A stretch of 46,318 nucleotides of DNA from a virus. Below, one piece after another: positions 22,532-31,615 of the stretch. Under the pieces are notes generated by a model. The model saw nothing but the letters and a program-made list of their open reading frames with translations, had not been told where the DNA came from and did not search any database. The DNA lies in IMG/VR virus record IMGVR_UViG_3300042914_003711, positions 1 through 46,318 of that record; one strand, given 5' to 3'. The position numbers and the translations under genes were made by a program. The stretch's first letter is position 1. Every line of letters starts with the position of its first letter.

Positions 22532-23976
22532 CACAAGAACAAACCACATTCATTGATTTTGCGCGAACTAATAGAACTAAACACATTGCAGTAGTAGCTA
22601 ACGCGGGTTCGGGCAAGTCTACAACTATTGCAAAGTATGTTAATGATTTGGAAGGAGTGAACGTTTTAATTTGTTCTTTTAGCAAGCAAGCATGTGAAAG
22701 CATTCAACCTAAATTGGATTGGGCTAAAGCCGAAACATTACATGCCGCTTGTCGAAGATGGATTCTTAAAACTAAGAATTGGCGAACAATCAACATTGAT
22801 AATCGGAAGTACAAAAACATCCTTAAAAATCTCATTGCTGAGAAAGAGGATATCTTCTGTGATCTTTCGAAGTACGAACAAGATCAAGTTCTAGCTAGAG
22901 TTGACTACATCCGAGAATATGGAAGTGTAGATAAACCAGATCATTTTGATGACAATGAACACGATTCTGATTTTGCTCCAATTCAGTTTGACGAACTGGA
23001 GTTGGATTGTGATATGGGTTCACCACAATTGTTTGATGATCTTGCAAGAAAAATTCTAACGGTTTATAATAAGCCGAATGTTTTTGACTTTACTGATTTG
23101 CTGTGCTACGTTGCTGACCCCAAGAACAAAATTGTTTTTGAACAATATAAAGAATTCATTCTTGATGAAGCTCAGGATTTGTCACCGCTTCAAGTTAAAG
23201 TAATCAAAAGATTCATTGGTGAAACAGGTGCCAGATTTATTATGGTTGGTGACCCCAATCAGTGCATTTATGGTTTTATGGGAGCTGACATTCAAACATT
23301 CAATAGTTTGATTAAGTTCTTTGATTGTGAAACGTTTGAATTGACTGAATGTTTCCGTGTTCCTGACACTCTACTTAACTTGGCTAGGGAATATGTTCCG
23401 TCAATTCGAAGTAACATTCAATTTAATAGTGGTGAAGTCCACGTTAATGATCTAGTTAAACCCGATTTTGTTAGAGAAAATGAAACCGCGTTTCTCTTCA
23501 GAACAAACAGTGATCTATTCACGATGTTTAGTGAGTTCTACGATCTAGGTTTGGTTCCGATTATTAACTGCACATTCAATCCATGGAAAGCATTTTACAT
23601 GGCCCAACATTTGAAAATTTACGATGTAAGGCAATGTAATGATGAATTGAGCCCTGAATGGAAATTCTTTAATGTAAACGAATCTGGAATTATCTTTAGA
23701 ATCTTTAGTGAGATTTTGGGAATCACAACTCTCAAAGAACTCGCTAGTGCAATTGATTCCTATCTTAAAGATGCAGACGCAAAGAAGGACAATTCAAATT
23801 GCAAACTAATCTTGTCAACAATTCATAGAGCAAAAGGAGCCGAATTTGACTATGTTGTTTTGTTTATGGATAGGCCCAAAGAATTCAAGCATGATACAAA
23901 GAATGAAGATAACAATCTTTTTTATGTTGGAGTCACACGCGCTAAGAAGGGCTTGAAACTTCAAGGAGATTTATGA
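22522..23976 (+). CDS. SF1 (UvrD/PcrA-like) DNA helicase, about 484 aa
   Basis: An ATP-driven 3'-5' helicase for replication or recombination. Motifs in order: Q-motif TQEQTTFIDFA at the N-terminus, Walker A ANAGSGKSTT near residue 30, DEAQDLSPLQ (Walker B) near 214, GDPNQCIYGFMGAD (motif III) near 242, ECFRVP (motif IV), STIHRAKGAEFDYVVLF (motif V) and YVGVTRAKKGL (motif VI). It is smaller than UvrD and lacks extended 2B insertions. The chosen start is ATG 22522; an upstream in-frame ATG at 22456 would overlap the previous gene heavily. The next gene starts four bases before its stop. Confidence 0.85.
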   Translation: MQLTQEQTTFIDFARTNRTKHIAVVANAGSGKSTTIAKYVNDLEGVNVLICSFSKQACESIQPKLDWAKAETLHAACRRWILKTKNWRTINIDNRKYKNILKNLIAEKEDIFCDLSKYEQDQVLARVDYIREYGSVDKPDHFDDNEHDSDFAPIQFDELELDCDMGSPQLFDDLARKILTVYNKPNVFDFTDLLCYVADPKNKIVFEQYKEFILDEAQDLSPLQVKVIKRFIGETGARFIMVGDPNQCIYGFMGADIQTFNSLIKFFDCETFELTECFRVPDTLLNLAREYVPSIRSNIQFNSGEVHVNDLVKPDFVRENETAFLFRTNSDLFTMFSEFYDLGLVPIINCTFNPWKAFYMAQHLKIYDVRQCNDELSPEWKFFNVNESGIIFRIFSEILGITTLKELASAIDSYLKDADAKKDNSNCKLILSTIHRAKGAEFDYVVLFMDRPKEFKHDTKNEDNNLFYVGVTRAKKGLKLQGDL

Positions 23977-24932
23977 AACAAATCACATTAATTAACGAGA
24001 ACTATGATTTTCTAGGTAAGATTTTTGCAGGTCAATCTGTTAAAGTTCCAAAATCACTAACAATTACGGATTCAGCTGGACATGTTAGTTTGAATGGGGT
24101 TTCAATTCGTGCAGAAAATTATGCCGGAATGGTGTTAGCCTATCCAACAGATGAATTCATGTTCCATGTTCGGAACACATCAATATCTGGTAAGCACATT
24201 TGTTACCCATTTGATAGTCCAGATGATGATCTCGAATTGCGTTATGATCTAGATCGTGATTATTTAACTAGGATTCCTGACAATTGGCAAAACTTGTTTA
24301 ACGTTCCGGTTACTCCTATTCAACTACCCGTTTACTTCAAAAATCCATTCAAGGAAATGGAAGAAACTGTTTGTGGTCGAATTGTGATTGATTCTGAAAC
24401 ACAGAAAACAATCACCAAGAATTGGGATAAACGAAGGACTGTAACGTTTACGGAACCCTACGCAAACAAATTCGTTACAAATGTTTCTACGGAATTCTTA
24501 GACGCTAGATTTAAGATGTTCAAGTTTACAGATTTCAAACCATATGTGAAGAGATTGGATTTGATCAGTAAGGTGTACGAAAGTGAGTTTCTATCTTGTG
24601 GATTGAGTTTGATTCAAACATCTTCTTTGGTAATTCGTGCGCGTTACGTTTTGTTCCTTGGCAAGAATGTTCTCGAAACTCCAGATATGCCTGAGTATAA
24701 TTGTCCGACTAACGAGAGGCAATTAGTTCTTATGAACAATATGGCAAGTAAACAAATGGACAAGATTTACAGTAGAGTACGTAATCGAATTAAGTGTGGA
24801 GATTGGGAATCAGCCTCTTTTGATGCACTAAAAGAAAGATTTGCTACTACCGAGGTTAAGGTGATTGGATATAATGCCGTATCTCCAGATTATCTAACGC
24901 TTATCAATGCAACTAATGAAGACTATAGATGA
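23973..24932 (+). CDS. Unrecognised protein between two helicases, 319 aa
   Basis: No family is recognised. ATG 23973 follows AAGGAGATTT and overlaps the SF1 helicase stop (ATGA). The N-terminal ~120 residues are beta-rich (SLTITDSAGHVSLNGVSIRA, YAGMVLAYPTDEFMFHVRNT). The C-terminal half is helical with KRLDLISKVYESEFLSCGLS and several Arg/Lys patches. It overlaps the SF2 helicase start as well, so it probably works with one or both helicases, for example as a loader or DNA-binding subunit. Confidence 0.5.
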   Translation: MKQITLINENYDFLGKIFAGQSVKVPKSLTITDSAGHVSLNGVSIRAENYAGMVLAYPTDEFMFHVRNTSISGKHICYPFDSPDDDLELRYDLDRDYLTRIPDNWQNLFNVPVTPIQLPVYFKNPFKEMEETVCGRIVIDSETQKTITKNWDKRRTVTFTEPYANKFVTNVSTEFLDARFKMFKFTDFKPYVKRLDLISKVYESEFLSCGLSLIQTSSLVIRARYVLFLGKNVLETPDMPEYNCPTNERQLVLMNNMASKQMDKIYSRVRNRIKCGDWESASFDALKERFATTEVKVIGYNAVSPDYLTLINATNEDYR

Positions 24933-26265
24933 AATCCAATCTGAAATCACTGATTTTCTAATAAAGGGTTTACGCAAGGGTAATGGAAGCGGGGTAGGTA
25001 CGGGTAAGTCCAAAACTGCCCTCGACGTTTTTGAGAGGCATCAGCGTGTACCAGGGCGACGAATTCTGGTAGTATCTTCGAAGATAGGGTCTAGGGTAAC
25101 ATGGCCTAAGGAAATAGCTAAATGGACAAATAAAAAAAGTTTAGTTCTAACTAAAAACATTCAATTCAATGATTCAATTCCTGATGATGTTACTTATATT
25201 TGCATGTCAATTGATTTATTTACTTCTGGTAAACTAACAACTAGGCATTTTCAAAAATGGAACATCGGAGCGTTTGTAATTGATGAAGCACATTTGATTC
25301 CACATTGTGGAACAATTGGTTATGAACGAATGTACAGTTTGTTATGTAACAAAACTTACCAAACGTTTCCTCTTATCTTGCTAACTCAAACTTTGATTAG
25401 AACTAAGATGTGGGATGTGTTTAGATTCTATCAATTGATGAATCCCAAAAAGTTTTCATCTTTACATAGATGGAAAATGGATAACATTAAAAGTGCTGAA
25501 CGAGTTCTTAGTAATGCAACTAGATTGGAGTATTTAAATGAGGTGATTGACCCCGTTAAATTTAGGGCAGAATTATCCGAACATTTTATTCAACGTGCAA
25601 TTCCAAGAGATTGGGAGCCAACTAAATTCATTTCAATTCAATTGGATTTTAGTGAGTCACAAAACAAGTTGATTGAAATGGCTGACAAACGTGGATTCAT
25701 TAAAGATAAAGATGGAGAGATTTATTATGCAACTGAAGGTTTACGTTATCGAAATGCTATCCGGCTTATATCTATTGTTCCCGAAGCATTGAATCTAAAA
25801 GCAACGAGTTCCAAACTAGATTGGTTACTTGACTTCATTGATTCGATTGATGAACCCTTAGTAATAGGGACAAGTTCACCCGATGTTTTAGAACATTTGA
25901 GGAAAGTGATTCCAGATTACGATTGCATACACGGTAAGATTAATGATAGATTAGAAATCATTGACAAATTTGATAGTGGAAAAATCAAAGTTTTGGGAAT
26001 GACATATGAAGTAGCTAACTCGGTCACATTGATCAATTGTAGATTAATGATCGCCATGGATTCTTATGTTAATCCGGAAGATTTTAGGCAATTTGTCGGT
26101 AGGTGTGACAGAAAAGGACAAACTAAACAAGTGATTGTTTACAAACTTCTAAACGGTGAGAAAGATGAATTAAACTTACAACGAATTCTAAGACTCGACT
26201 CTAATAGTTCCGATGTTCAGGAACAAAAAACCAAACTACAAGATTCCATTTGGGAATCTAACTAA
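24916..26265 (+). CDS. SF2 / SNF2-like helicase or translocase, about 449 aa
   Basis: A DNA-dependent ATPase. Walker A GSGVGTGKSKTA lies near residue 24, the DEAH box VIDEAHLIP near 121, motif III LLTQTLIRTKMW near 155, and motif VI FRQFVGRCDRKGQTKQVIVY near 391. The latter is the SNF2-type R-x2-R-x2-GQ pattern in altered form. Compact phage SF2 proteins of this kind remodel forks or recombination intermediates (compare T4 UvsW). The start may be ATG 24916 or 24907; both overlap the previous gene. Confidence 0.8.
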   Translation: MKTIDEIQSEITDFLIKGLRKGNGSGVGTGKSKTALDVFERHQRVPGRRILVVSSKIGSRVTWPKEIAKWTNKKSLVLTKNIQFNDSIPDDVTYICMSIDLFTSGKLTTRHFQKWNIGAFVIDEAHLIPHCGTIGYERMYSLLCNKTYQTFPLILLTQTLIRTKMWDVFRFYQLMNPKKFSSLHRWKMDNIKSAERVLSNATRLEYLNEVIDPVKFRAELSEHFIQRAIPRDWEPTKFISIQLDFSESQNKLIEMADKRGFIKDKDGEIYYATEGLRYRNAIRLISIVPEALNLKATSSKLDWLLDFIDSIDEPLVIGTSSPDVLEHLRKVIPDYDCIHGKINDRLEIIDKFDSGKIKVLGMTYEVANSVTLINCRLMIAMDSYVNPEDFRQFVGRCDRKGQTKQVIVYKLLNGEKDELNLQRILRLDSNSSDVQEQKTKLQDSIWESN

Positions 26266-26271
26266 CAAATC

Positions 26272-27555
26272 ATGACAACAAAAACACAAACACAAACACA
26301 ATCCTACAACTTGAATCTTTCCCCTAAGTATGCTTCTGATTGGGGAGCATGGGAGATTGCAAGGGAAATTCTTTGTAACGCATTGGATGTTGATGAACAT
26401 AATATGCGAATTACTAAAAATGGAACTGACCATCTTGAGGTTACAACAACTACTGTTCCAGATATTTCTCAAATATTTGTAATTGGAGAGGGAACTAAAC
26501 AAGTAGGTGGAGAAACAATTGGTCAATTTGGTGAGGGAATTAAAATGGCGGCTTTGGCGGCAACTAGATTGCAAAGTAATTCACATAGTGGAATGACCAT
26601 TTTTACTCCAGATAAAACAATTCGATTTAGTTTCGAAGTAGGTGTAGGGCAAACTAAATCGCTTCATGCGCATTCTACCGAATCTAAAAATTCAAATGAA
26701 TTCAAAGTTGTAATTAACGTTCCCTATGTTGTGGAGTCAATTGAAGGAAAGATTCTGGAGGACAGAAAACCTGGACCAATCGTTAAAGAAAAAGATTCGG
26801 AAGGATGTAGAATCTTCTGTAAGGGAGTTTATATCACTACATTATCCAATTCAGCGGTTTATGATTGGAATTTAAATAGAATTAGCATTAACCGTGACAG
26901 AAATATGGTTGCCAATGATTCTGTTTGGCGAGAAATTGCTAACTACTTTGGTTCTTATGGAACCGAAGAACAATTTAAGTCGCTTTTGAAATCAAATGGT
27001 TGCATCGAAATTGATTCTATTTACTACACTCTTGATTCACGTTGTAAGTCACTTTTAGGGGCGGCTTTCTTTAAGAATTATCCGAATCATGTTTTGTCAT
27101 CTAATTATGAAGAAGCAGACCAACTGGCAATGGATAAAGGTTACGAAATTTTCTACACAGAAAGTTACAACCTTACTTACATCTTGAAGAATAGTTGTGG
27201 TGTTTTAGATGCGACTAAAATTTCCGGAACACTCTATAAGTTTGAATGTGTTGATGACATTGAACCTTATCAAGGAGAAATTGCTAAGTTGATGAAATTG
27301 TTAAGTTTTTTCGAAGCTGATCCATTTAGCATTAGGATTTTCAAGAAGCGTGATGATGGAGTCACACATTCTAGTGATAATACGGTAGATAAAGTGATTT
27401 GGCTATGTGAGAGTTTGTTCCAAGATGAAGATAAATCAAAATTGGCTGGCTATTTTGTTTTAAATTTGGCCGATTTTGTTGACTATAGTGTGCATGCTAC
27501 TAAATCTGGCGCGTTAATTTACACACTTAGTTCCGCTATTTACAAACAGTTGTGA
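26272..27555 (+). CDS. GHKL-fold ATPase (histidine-kinase-like ATPase domain), 427 aa
   Basis: The N-terminal third has Bergerat-fold motifs: an N-box-like EIAREILCNALDVDEHNM (Glu and Asn for Mg-ATP), then IFVIGEGTKQVGGETIGQFG and EGIKMAALAAT, the G1/G2 glycine motifs. No histidine-kinase dimer domain, HSP90 middle domain or topoisomerase VI transducer can be recognised in the remainder, which is unique-looking with a C-terminal FVLNLADFVDYSVHATKSG. It lies in the replication and recombination cluster between the SF2 helicase and the RepA-like helicase, which suggests ATP-switch or MutL-like function in DNA transactions. The starting MTTKTQTQTQ is low complexity. Confidence 0.6.
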   Translation: MTTKTQTQTQSYNLNLSPKYASDWGAWEIAREILCNALDVDEHNMRITKNGTDHLEVTTTTVPDISQIFVIGEGTKQVGGETIGQFGEGIKMAALAATRLQSNSHSGMTIFTPDKTIRFSFEVGVGQTKSLHAHSTESKNSNEFKVVINVPYVVESIEGKILEDRKPGPIVKEKDSEGCRIFCKGVYITTLSNSAVYDWNLNRISINRDRNMVANDSVWREIANYFGSYGTEEQFKSLLKSNGCIEIDSIYYTLDSRCKSLLGAAFFKNYPNHVLSSNYEEADQLAMDKGYEIFYTESYNLTYILKNSCGVLDATKISGTLYKFECVDDIEPYQGEIAKLMKLLSFFEADPFSIRIFKKRDDGVTHSSDNTVDKVIWLCESLFQDEDKSKLAGYFVLNLADFVDYSVHATKSGALIYTLSSAIYKQL

Positions 27556-27558
27556 TCA

Positions 27559-29370
27559 ATGACATTAGCAGAAGTATTCGATGGGTTCATTAAAAATGTG
27601 GATGTTGAAACAACAACATTCACATTACCAAACAAAGTAGAGGTAGATTATGTAACGAACGAATTTATTCATAAGGGTAAACCAATTTCAATCACTGAAG
27701 TTGTGGAGTTTCTTCCAAAAGAATGCTTAACTAAATTTCGATTTTTTATAAGTCTGAATTTTGGTAAAGTTCAATCCGAACAAGAAAAGTTTGTTCGTGA
27801 AGTGGTTGAACCATTTCAGTCAAACTCTAAATCATTTTGCTTGTTACGGGAAATTGATCCACAATTAGGCGAACAACAGGGATTATCAGAACATAATGGA
27901 AACGTGATTATTCCCTATCGTGATATTCATGGTAGAGTTGTAGGCTATTGTTCTAGGAATCCTTTGACAGGTGAAATCCAAACATTTGAACTCTCAAGTA
28001 ACATCCCCTATTTTATAGGGGATGGTAAAAAGAGAAACAATGTTTTGGTTCTACTTAAAAATGAGATTGACCCATTGTGTTTTGCCTCAAAACTCAAATC
28101 ACTTTCTACCCAATATGAAATTGATGTGATGGGAATTCCATTAAACAAAATTTCAAAATCATTCAGCAGGTTCTTCAATCAGTACAGAAAGGTTTTTTAC
28201 ATTGGGTCACAAACTGACACCAACCTAGAGAAGGAAAAACTGCTCAAGGAATTATTTCCTGAAATAGAGCATGTTAGTTTGCGTTGGTCACCAGCTCAAA
28301 TTGGTTCTGATTTTACTGATTGGATTGCTTATCCAGAAAACGATTTTGAATCTTTAGTAAGTGTTCTAAAAGTTGATGTCTCTCACAAAGTCATTATGAC
28401 TCATGAACAGTTATTAAATGTTCCTGATTCTGCTAAAGAATGGATCATTGAGAATCTGTTTGGTGTTGGTGATTTTGTAGTAGTAGGAGGACAGCAGAAA
28501 AGCAGAAAAACATTCCTTGTTCTAAACATGTTAAAGTGTTTGGCTACGGGTGAAAATTTCCTAGGAAATGAAAACTTTGAACCAAACGTGAAAGCAAATG
28601 TTTTGTTTTTGGAAGCAGAAGGAAACATAAAAGATTTTGGAGATCGTGTCACTAATTGCATAGGAGTTAATCCAGAATTTGATTCTAGATTTAGCTGGAT
28701 TCATAGAAGTGGAATTAAATTAACCAATGAAAATGAAGTTGATTACATCATTTATGAAGCTAAGAAACGAAACTGTAAATTAGTTGTAATTGATCCATTG
28801 CAAGATTTTAGCAATTTAACCAGTGAAAATGATTCAACTCAAATGCTGTTAGTAACTAATAGCATTAAGAGAATTATTCGAGATGCGAACGTTTGTGTAA
28901 TGGTCATACACCACTTCAACGGTAGCGGTAGTGTTGAATCAGGTTGGAAATCTTTGCGTGGTTCTACAGCGTTAGCAGGGGCCGCAGACTTGGGTATTTT
29001 TATATCCCCCGGTGAAGGGCAGAAGAAAAATGTGCATAAGATTGCAATAGATGGAAGAGAGTTCAGATCAATTCATATTGAAGATAAGAAAACAATTAAG
29101 GTTACTTTCAAAAATTACGAATTCAACGCGGTGACCGGAATTGAAGCATTAAATGAAGAAGGAGTTGTTCATGGTCCACAATTAGTCATTAACTATCTAA
29201 GGCAAAACAATCTAAAGGAGATTCCACTTAAAACATTGGCTAATCTTTTAAATAAAACAATCAAAACAATCTCAAGTTGGGTAACTTTAAGTGGTGGGGC
29301 TTTAACTAAAACTTCACCTTCACCTAACAATCCAGTAATGGTGCAATTAAATGATATTAGTAGCAATTGA
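27559..29370 (+). CDS. RepA/AAA_25-like replicative helicase with N-terminal primase-like part, 603 aa
   Basis: The C-terminal half is a RecA-fold ATPase of the RepA/AAA_25 type: P-loop VVGGQQKSRKTFLVLNML near residue 308, Walker B LVVIDPLQDFSN near 409, a sensor region VMVIHHFNGSGS, and LRGSTALAGAADLGIFIS, all typical for hexameric RepA-like helicases. The N-terminal half contains VIIPYRDIHGRVVGYCSRN, which resembles the N-terminal and Toprim-adjacent part of DnaG/T7 gp4-type primases, but no intact zinc finger or Toprim acidic cluster is evident. A C-terminal helix-turn-helix-like end (LKTLANLLNKTIKTISSWV) may bind DNA. It is the likely replicative helicase. Confidence 0.72.
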   Translation: MTLAEVFDGFIKNVDVETTTFTLPNKVEVDYVTNEFIHKGKPISITEVVEFLPKECLTKFRFFISLNFGKVQSEQEKFVREVVEPFQSNSKSFCLLREIDPQLGEQQGLSEHNGNVIIPYRDIHGRVVGYCSRNPLTGEIQTFELSSNIPYFIGDGKKRNNVLVLLKNEIDPLCFASKLKSLSTQYEIDVMGIPLNKISKSFSRFFNQYRKVFYIGSQTDTNLEKEKLLKELFPEIEHVSLRWSPAQIGSDFTDWIAYPENDFESLVSVLKVDVSHKVIMTHEQLLNVPDSAKEWIIENLFGVGDFVVVGGQQKSRKTFLVLNMLKCLATGENFLGNENFEPNVKANVLFLEAEGNIKDFGDRVTNCIGVNPEFDSRFSWIHRSGIKLTNENEVDYIIYEAKKRNCKLVVIDPLQDFSNLTSENDSTQMLLVTNSIKRIIRDANVCVMVIHHFNGSGSVESGWKSLRGSTALAGAADLGIFISPGEGQKKNVHKIAIDGREFRSIHIEDKKTIKVTFKNYEFNAVTGIEALNEEGVVHGPQLVINYLRQNNLKEIPLKTLANLLNKTIKTISSWVTLSGGALTKTSPSPNNPVMVQLNDISSN

Positions 29371-29812
29371 TCCCGGAAATAGAACCGGATATGTAAAACT
29401 AGATGTTTGTGTTGAAACACAAGTTGTCAAAGTTGTCGATATGGGAACGGTTCAAATCCATGACATTGTTCAGTTCAAGAATAGTGTTCTTCCAGAATAT
29501 TTAGATGAAGCAAACATTGTTTGTTATGAAACTTGGATTCAATTAACAAATGCGGCAACAGGTTCAATTGTGAACGAAATTATTGGAGCTGTTAAATTGT
29601 TTGCAAATCCAAATGCAGTTGTTAAAGGACAAATTCCATCCACAAGATTGATTTGCATTAAGCCCTTGAACCTAAAAACATATAGTCACGATCCAGATGA
29701 TATAAGCGCTTTCAAACATGCTATGTCATATTTATTAATTAACAAATTTCTTGATCCCGACAAAGTTAGTTTTGAACATTCCAACCGCAGTGAAAGGGTT
29801 TTTCTAAAATAG
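29351..29812 (+). CDS. RuvC-like Holliday junction resolvase, 153 aa
   Basis: It would cut recombination junctions or branched replication DNA before packaging. It has the RuvC/RNase H layout: AIDPGNRTGY with catalytic D7, VCYETW with E60, and a C-terminal SHDPDDISAFKHAMSYLL with the acidic residues near 114-117 and the His of the last helix. Length is typical of RuvC. It overlaps the RepA-like gene by 20 bases, indicating coupled translation. Confidence 0.75.
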   Translation: MILVAIDPGNRTGYVKLDVCVETQVVKVVDMGTVQIHDIVQFKNSVLPEYLDEANIVCYETWIQLTNAATGSIVNEIIGAVKLFANPNAVVKGQIPSTRLICIKPLNLKTYSHDPDDISAFKHAMSYLLINKFLDPDKVSFEHSNRSERVFLK

Positions 29813-29815
29813 CCT

Positions 29816-29878
29816 ATGAACAATAAGCAAACACGCACACCAATTGGGTACATTAGAGAGGTTAGGGGGACGAAATGA
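29816..29878 (+). CDS. Mini-ORF between resolvase and nuclease genes, 20 aa
   Basis: ATG 29816 opens a 20-codon basic peptide (MNNKQTRTPIGYIREVRGTK) that ends in an ATGA overlap with the nuclease gene. Its 3' half contains the GGTTAGGGGG that serves as ribosome site for the nuclease. It may be a coupling leader only. Confidence 0.3.
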   Translation: MNNKQTRTPIGYIREVRGTK

Positions 29879-30831
29879 GTAATAAAATTGAACATTTACA
29901 TCTTAGTGATGCTTTGAAATTCAGAAAGTGTCCACGAGAATTCTATTTCAGTAAAGTTAAAAGGATTAAGAGAGCAGATTACCCAGTTCATATTCACTTC
30001 TTAGAAGGAACTCTTTTACATGAACTTCTAAGAGAACACTACACTGGAATTGAAATGCGATTACCGTATGGTGATTGTTTTATGGGTAATTTTTGGGGTG
30101 GTTTTGGAATGGCTCATGTGTACCGAACTTTTGAGCATTACAAAACATTTTATAAAGATGAACCACATTGGGAAGTTTTATCTTCTGAACAATCTTTATT
30201 CTTAAACTTGGGTGGGTTTGAATGGGCCGCCACTTTTGATATGAAAACAATCAATCTGGAAACAGATGTTGTTACAATTTGGGACCATAAATACTACAAA
30301 AGTGATTTAGATGAAGATTGGGTTTTTTGGGAAGAGCAACCAAACTATTATCTATGGACTGCAAAACAATTTGGTTGGAAAGCAGACTTTCGATTAAACT
30401 ACATCCGTAAGATTCCATTCAAGTTTCCAACCCTGACAACAACAGGTAAGCTAAGTTATGCAGAAAATGTTTGTGCTAACTTTACTTCGGAAGAATATGA
30501 AGAAGTGATGAATGTTTTCCAATTGGAAAATTCACCTAAACACGTTGAAAGACTTCAGGAATTACAACTCAGAGATAGAACAGCTTTTAAGCGAATTGAT
30601 TGTCAACCCAACGAAGCACGTTTAATAGAAGTAGAAAAAAGAATTCTTACTTCTATTGATGAACTAAGCAAACGAAACTTGGATTCTATTGGTGACTTCC
30701 CTAAAAACGTTTGTAGCAATTGTGAATATTGCGATTACAAACAGATTTGTAAAACAGAAATGATAGAACCAGAAAAAGTTGAATCAGTAATTGACAACTA
30801 TTTCATTAGTAAGAGGCAAGACGAAAGATGA
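29875..30831 (+). CDS. Cas4/RecB-like Fe-S nuclease, 318 aa
   Basis: A PD-(D/E)XK exonuclease of the RecB/AddB/Cas4 group. The N-terminal helix has FRKCPREFYFSK with one cysteine. The nuclease core contains FDMKTINLETDVVTIWDHKYY, with D…DHK as metal ligands. The C-terminus has C-x2-C-x2-C-x5-C (VCSNCEYCDYKQIC), completing a probable [4Fe-4S] cluster with the N-terminal Cys. In phages such enzymes pair with Sak-type recombinases for end resection. Here the Sak4-like gene follows with an ATGA overlap, which fits. There is no Cas gene or CRISPR array nearby. Confidence 0.78.
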   Translation: MSNKIEHLHLSDALKFRKCPREFYFSKVKRIKRADYPVHIHFLEGTLLHELLREHYTGIEMRLPYGDCFMGNFWGGFGMAHVYRTFEHYKTFYKDEPHWEVLSSEQSLFLNLGGFEWAATFDMKTINLETDVVTIWDHKYYKSDLDEDWVFWEEQPNYYLWTAKQFGWKADFRLNYIRKIPFKFPTLTTTGKLSYAENVCANFTSEEYEEVMNVFQLENSPKHVERLQELQLRDRTAFKRIDCQPNEARLIEVEKRILTSIDELSKRNLDSIGDFPKNVCSNCEYCDYKQICKTEMIEPEKVESVIDNYFISKRQDER

Positions 30832-31604
30832 ACGATAAAGAATTAGAAACAGAAAAACAATTTTACACTGGTGAACCAGTTGAAATGGTTGTTTATGGTG
30901 AACCAGGAGCGCAAAAAACTTCGTTTGTTTTAGACCCTGAAACCGGAGCCACACTTTTCTTTGAATATGTAATTCACGTTGACTTCGATGGTAATTCTAA
31001 ATTCCTAAAAGATTCTAGGACTACAATTGATTTTACTAAAGCTAGTTTACCTTCAGTTGTTAAACCAGGCTATTATCATATTCTAGCTACTAGAACTCCA
31101 GCAAATGAATTAGCTAAAAGCATTAGTAGCATTACTTCCGTGTTTATGCAACTATCTAAAACTAAATCAGTTTGTGTGGTTATTGATAGTGCAACAATGC
31201 TTGGTAATAAAGCGGTCCAATTTGCTTTGGACACGAATCAAATTAAACGTTCTAGTGATTTTGTTCCTAATCAAAATGACTGGGGAATTATTAATGGGAT
31301 TCAACTACGCATCTTCGAAAACATTAAACTTCGTGGAGCGTCCTACATTTTAATTTGTCATCGTAAAGGAAGTTACGATACAAATGGCAATTTGACGGCG
31401 TTATTTCCGTCAATTCAAGGTGATCAAAGTAGAAACTCTATAACAGGAAGTTGTGGAACTATTTTGCACGTTGAGATCGTCAACGGGATTCGTAATATTA
31501 CTTATAGAACCATGCCAGGAAGGCGGGAACGAGTAAAATTCGAATCCAAGTCTCCAATCGGTAAAATTGAAACCTTTGCCGATTTGAAACCTATTCTAGA
31601 ATAA
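30828..31604 (+). CDS. Sak4-like RecA-fold recombinase, 258 aa
   Basis: A short P-loop ATPase of the Sak4/AAA_24 type. VVYGEPGAQKTSF (P-loop) lies near residue 23, with a Walker-B-like VCVVIDSATML near 115. YILICHRKGSYDTNGN follows near the Walker B distal strand, and the sequence ends with KIETFADLKPILE. Sak4 proteins anneal single strands or assist recombination together with a phage SSB. The next gene is SSB-like and the previous one a RecB-like nuclease, so the three form an apparent recombination module. Confidence 0.72.
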   Translation: MNDKELETEKQFYTGEPVEMVVYGEPGAQKTSFVLDPETGATLFFEYVIHVDFDGNSKFLKDSRTTIDFTKASLPSVVKPGYYHILATRTPANELAKSISSITSVFMQLSKTKSVCVVIDSATMLGNKAVQFALDTNQIKRSSDFVPNQNDWGIINGIQLRIFENIKLRGASYILICHRKGSYDTNGNLTALFPSIQGDQSRNSITGSCGTILHVEIVNGIRNITYRTMPGRRERVKFESKSPIGKIETFADLKPILE

Positions 31605-31615
31605 ACAAATAAAAC

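Noticed and set aside
29875-30831. Cas4 of a CRISPR system
   Set aside because: No other cas gene is nearby; phage RecB-like nucleases with Fe-S clusters next to Sak4 are usual.
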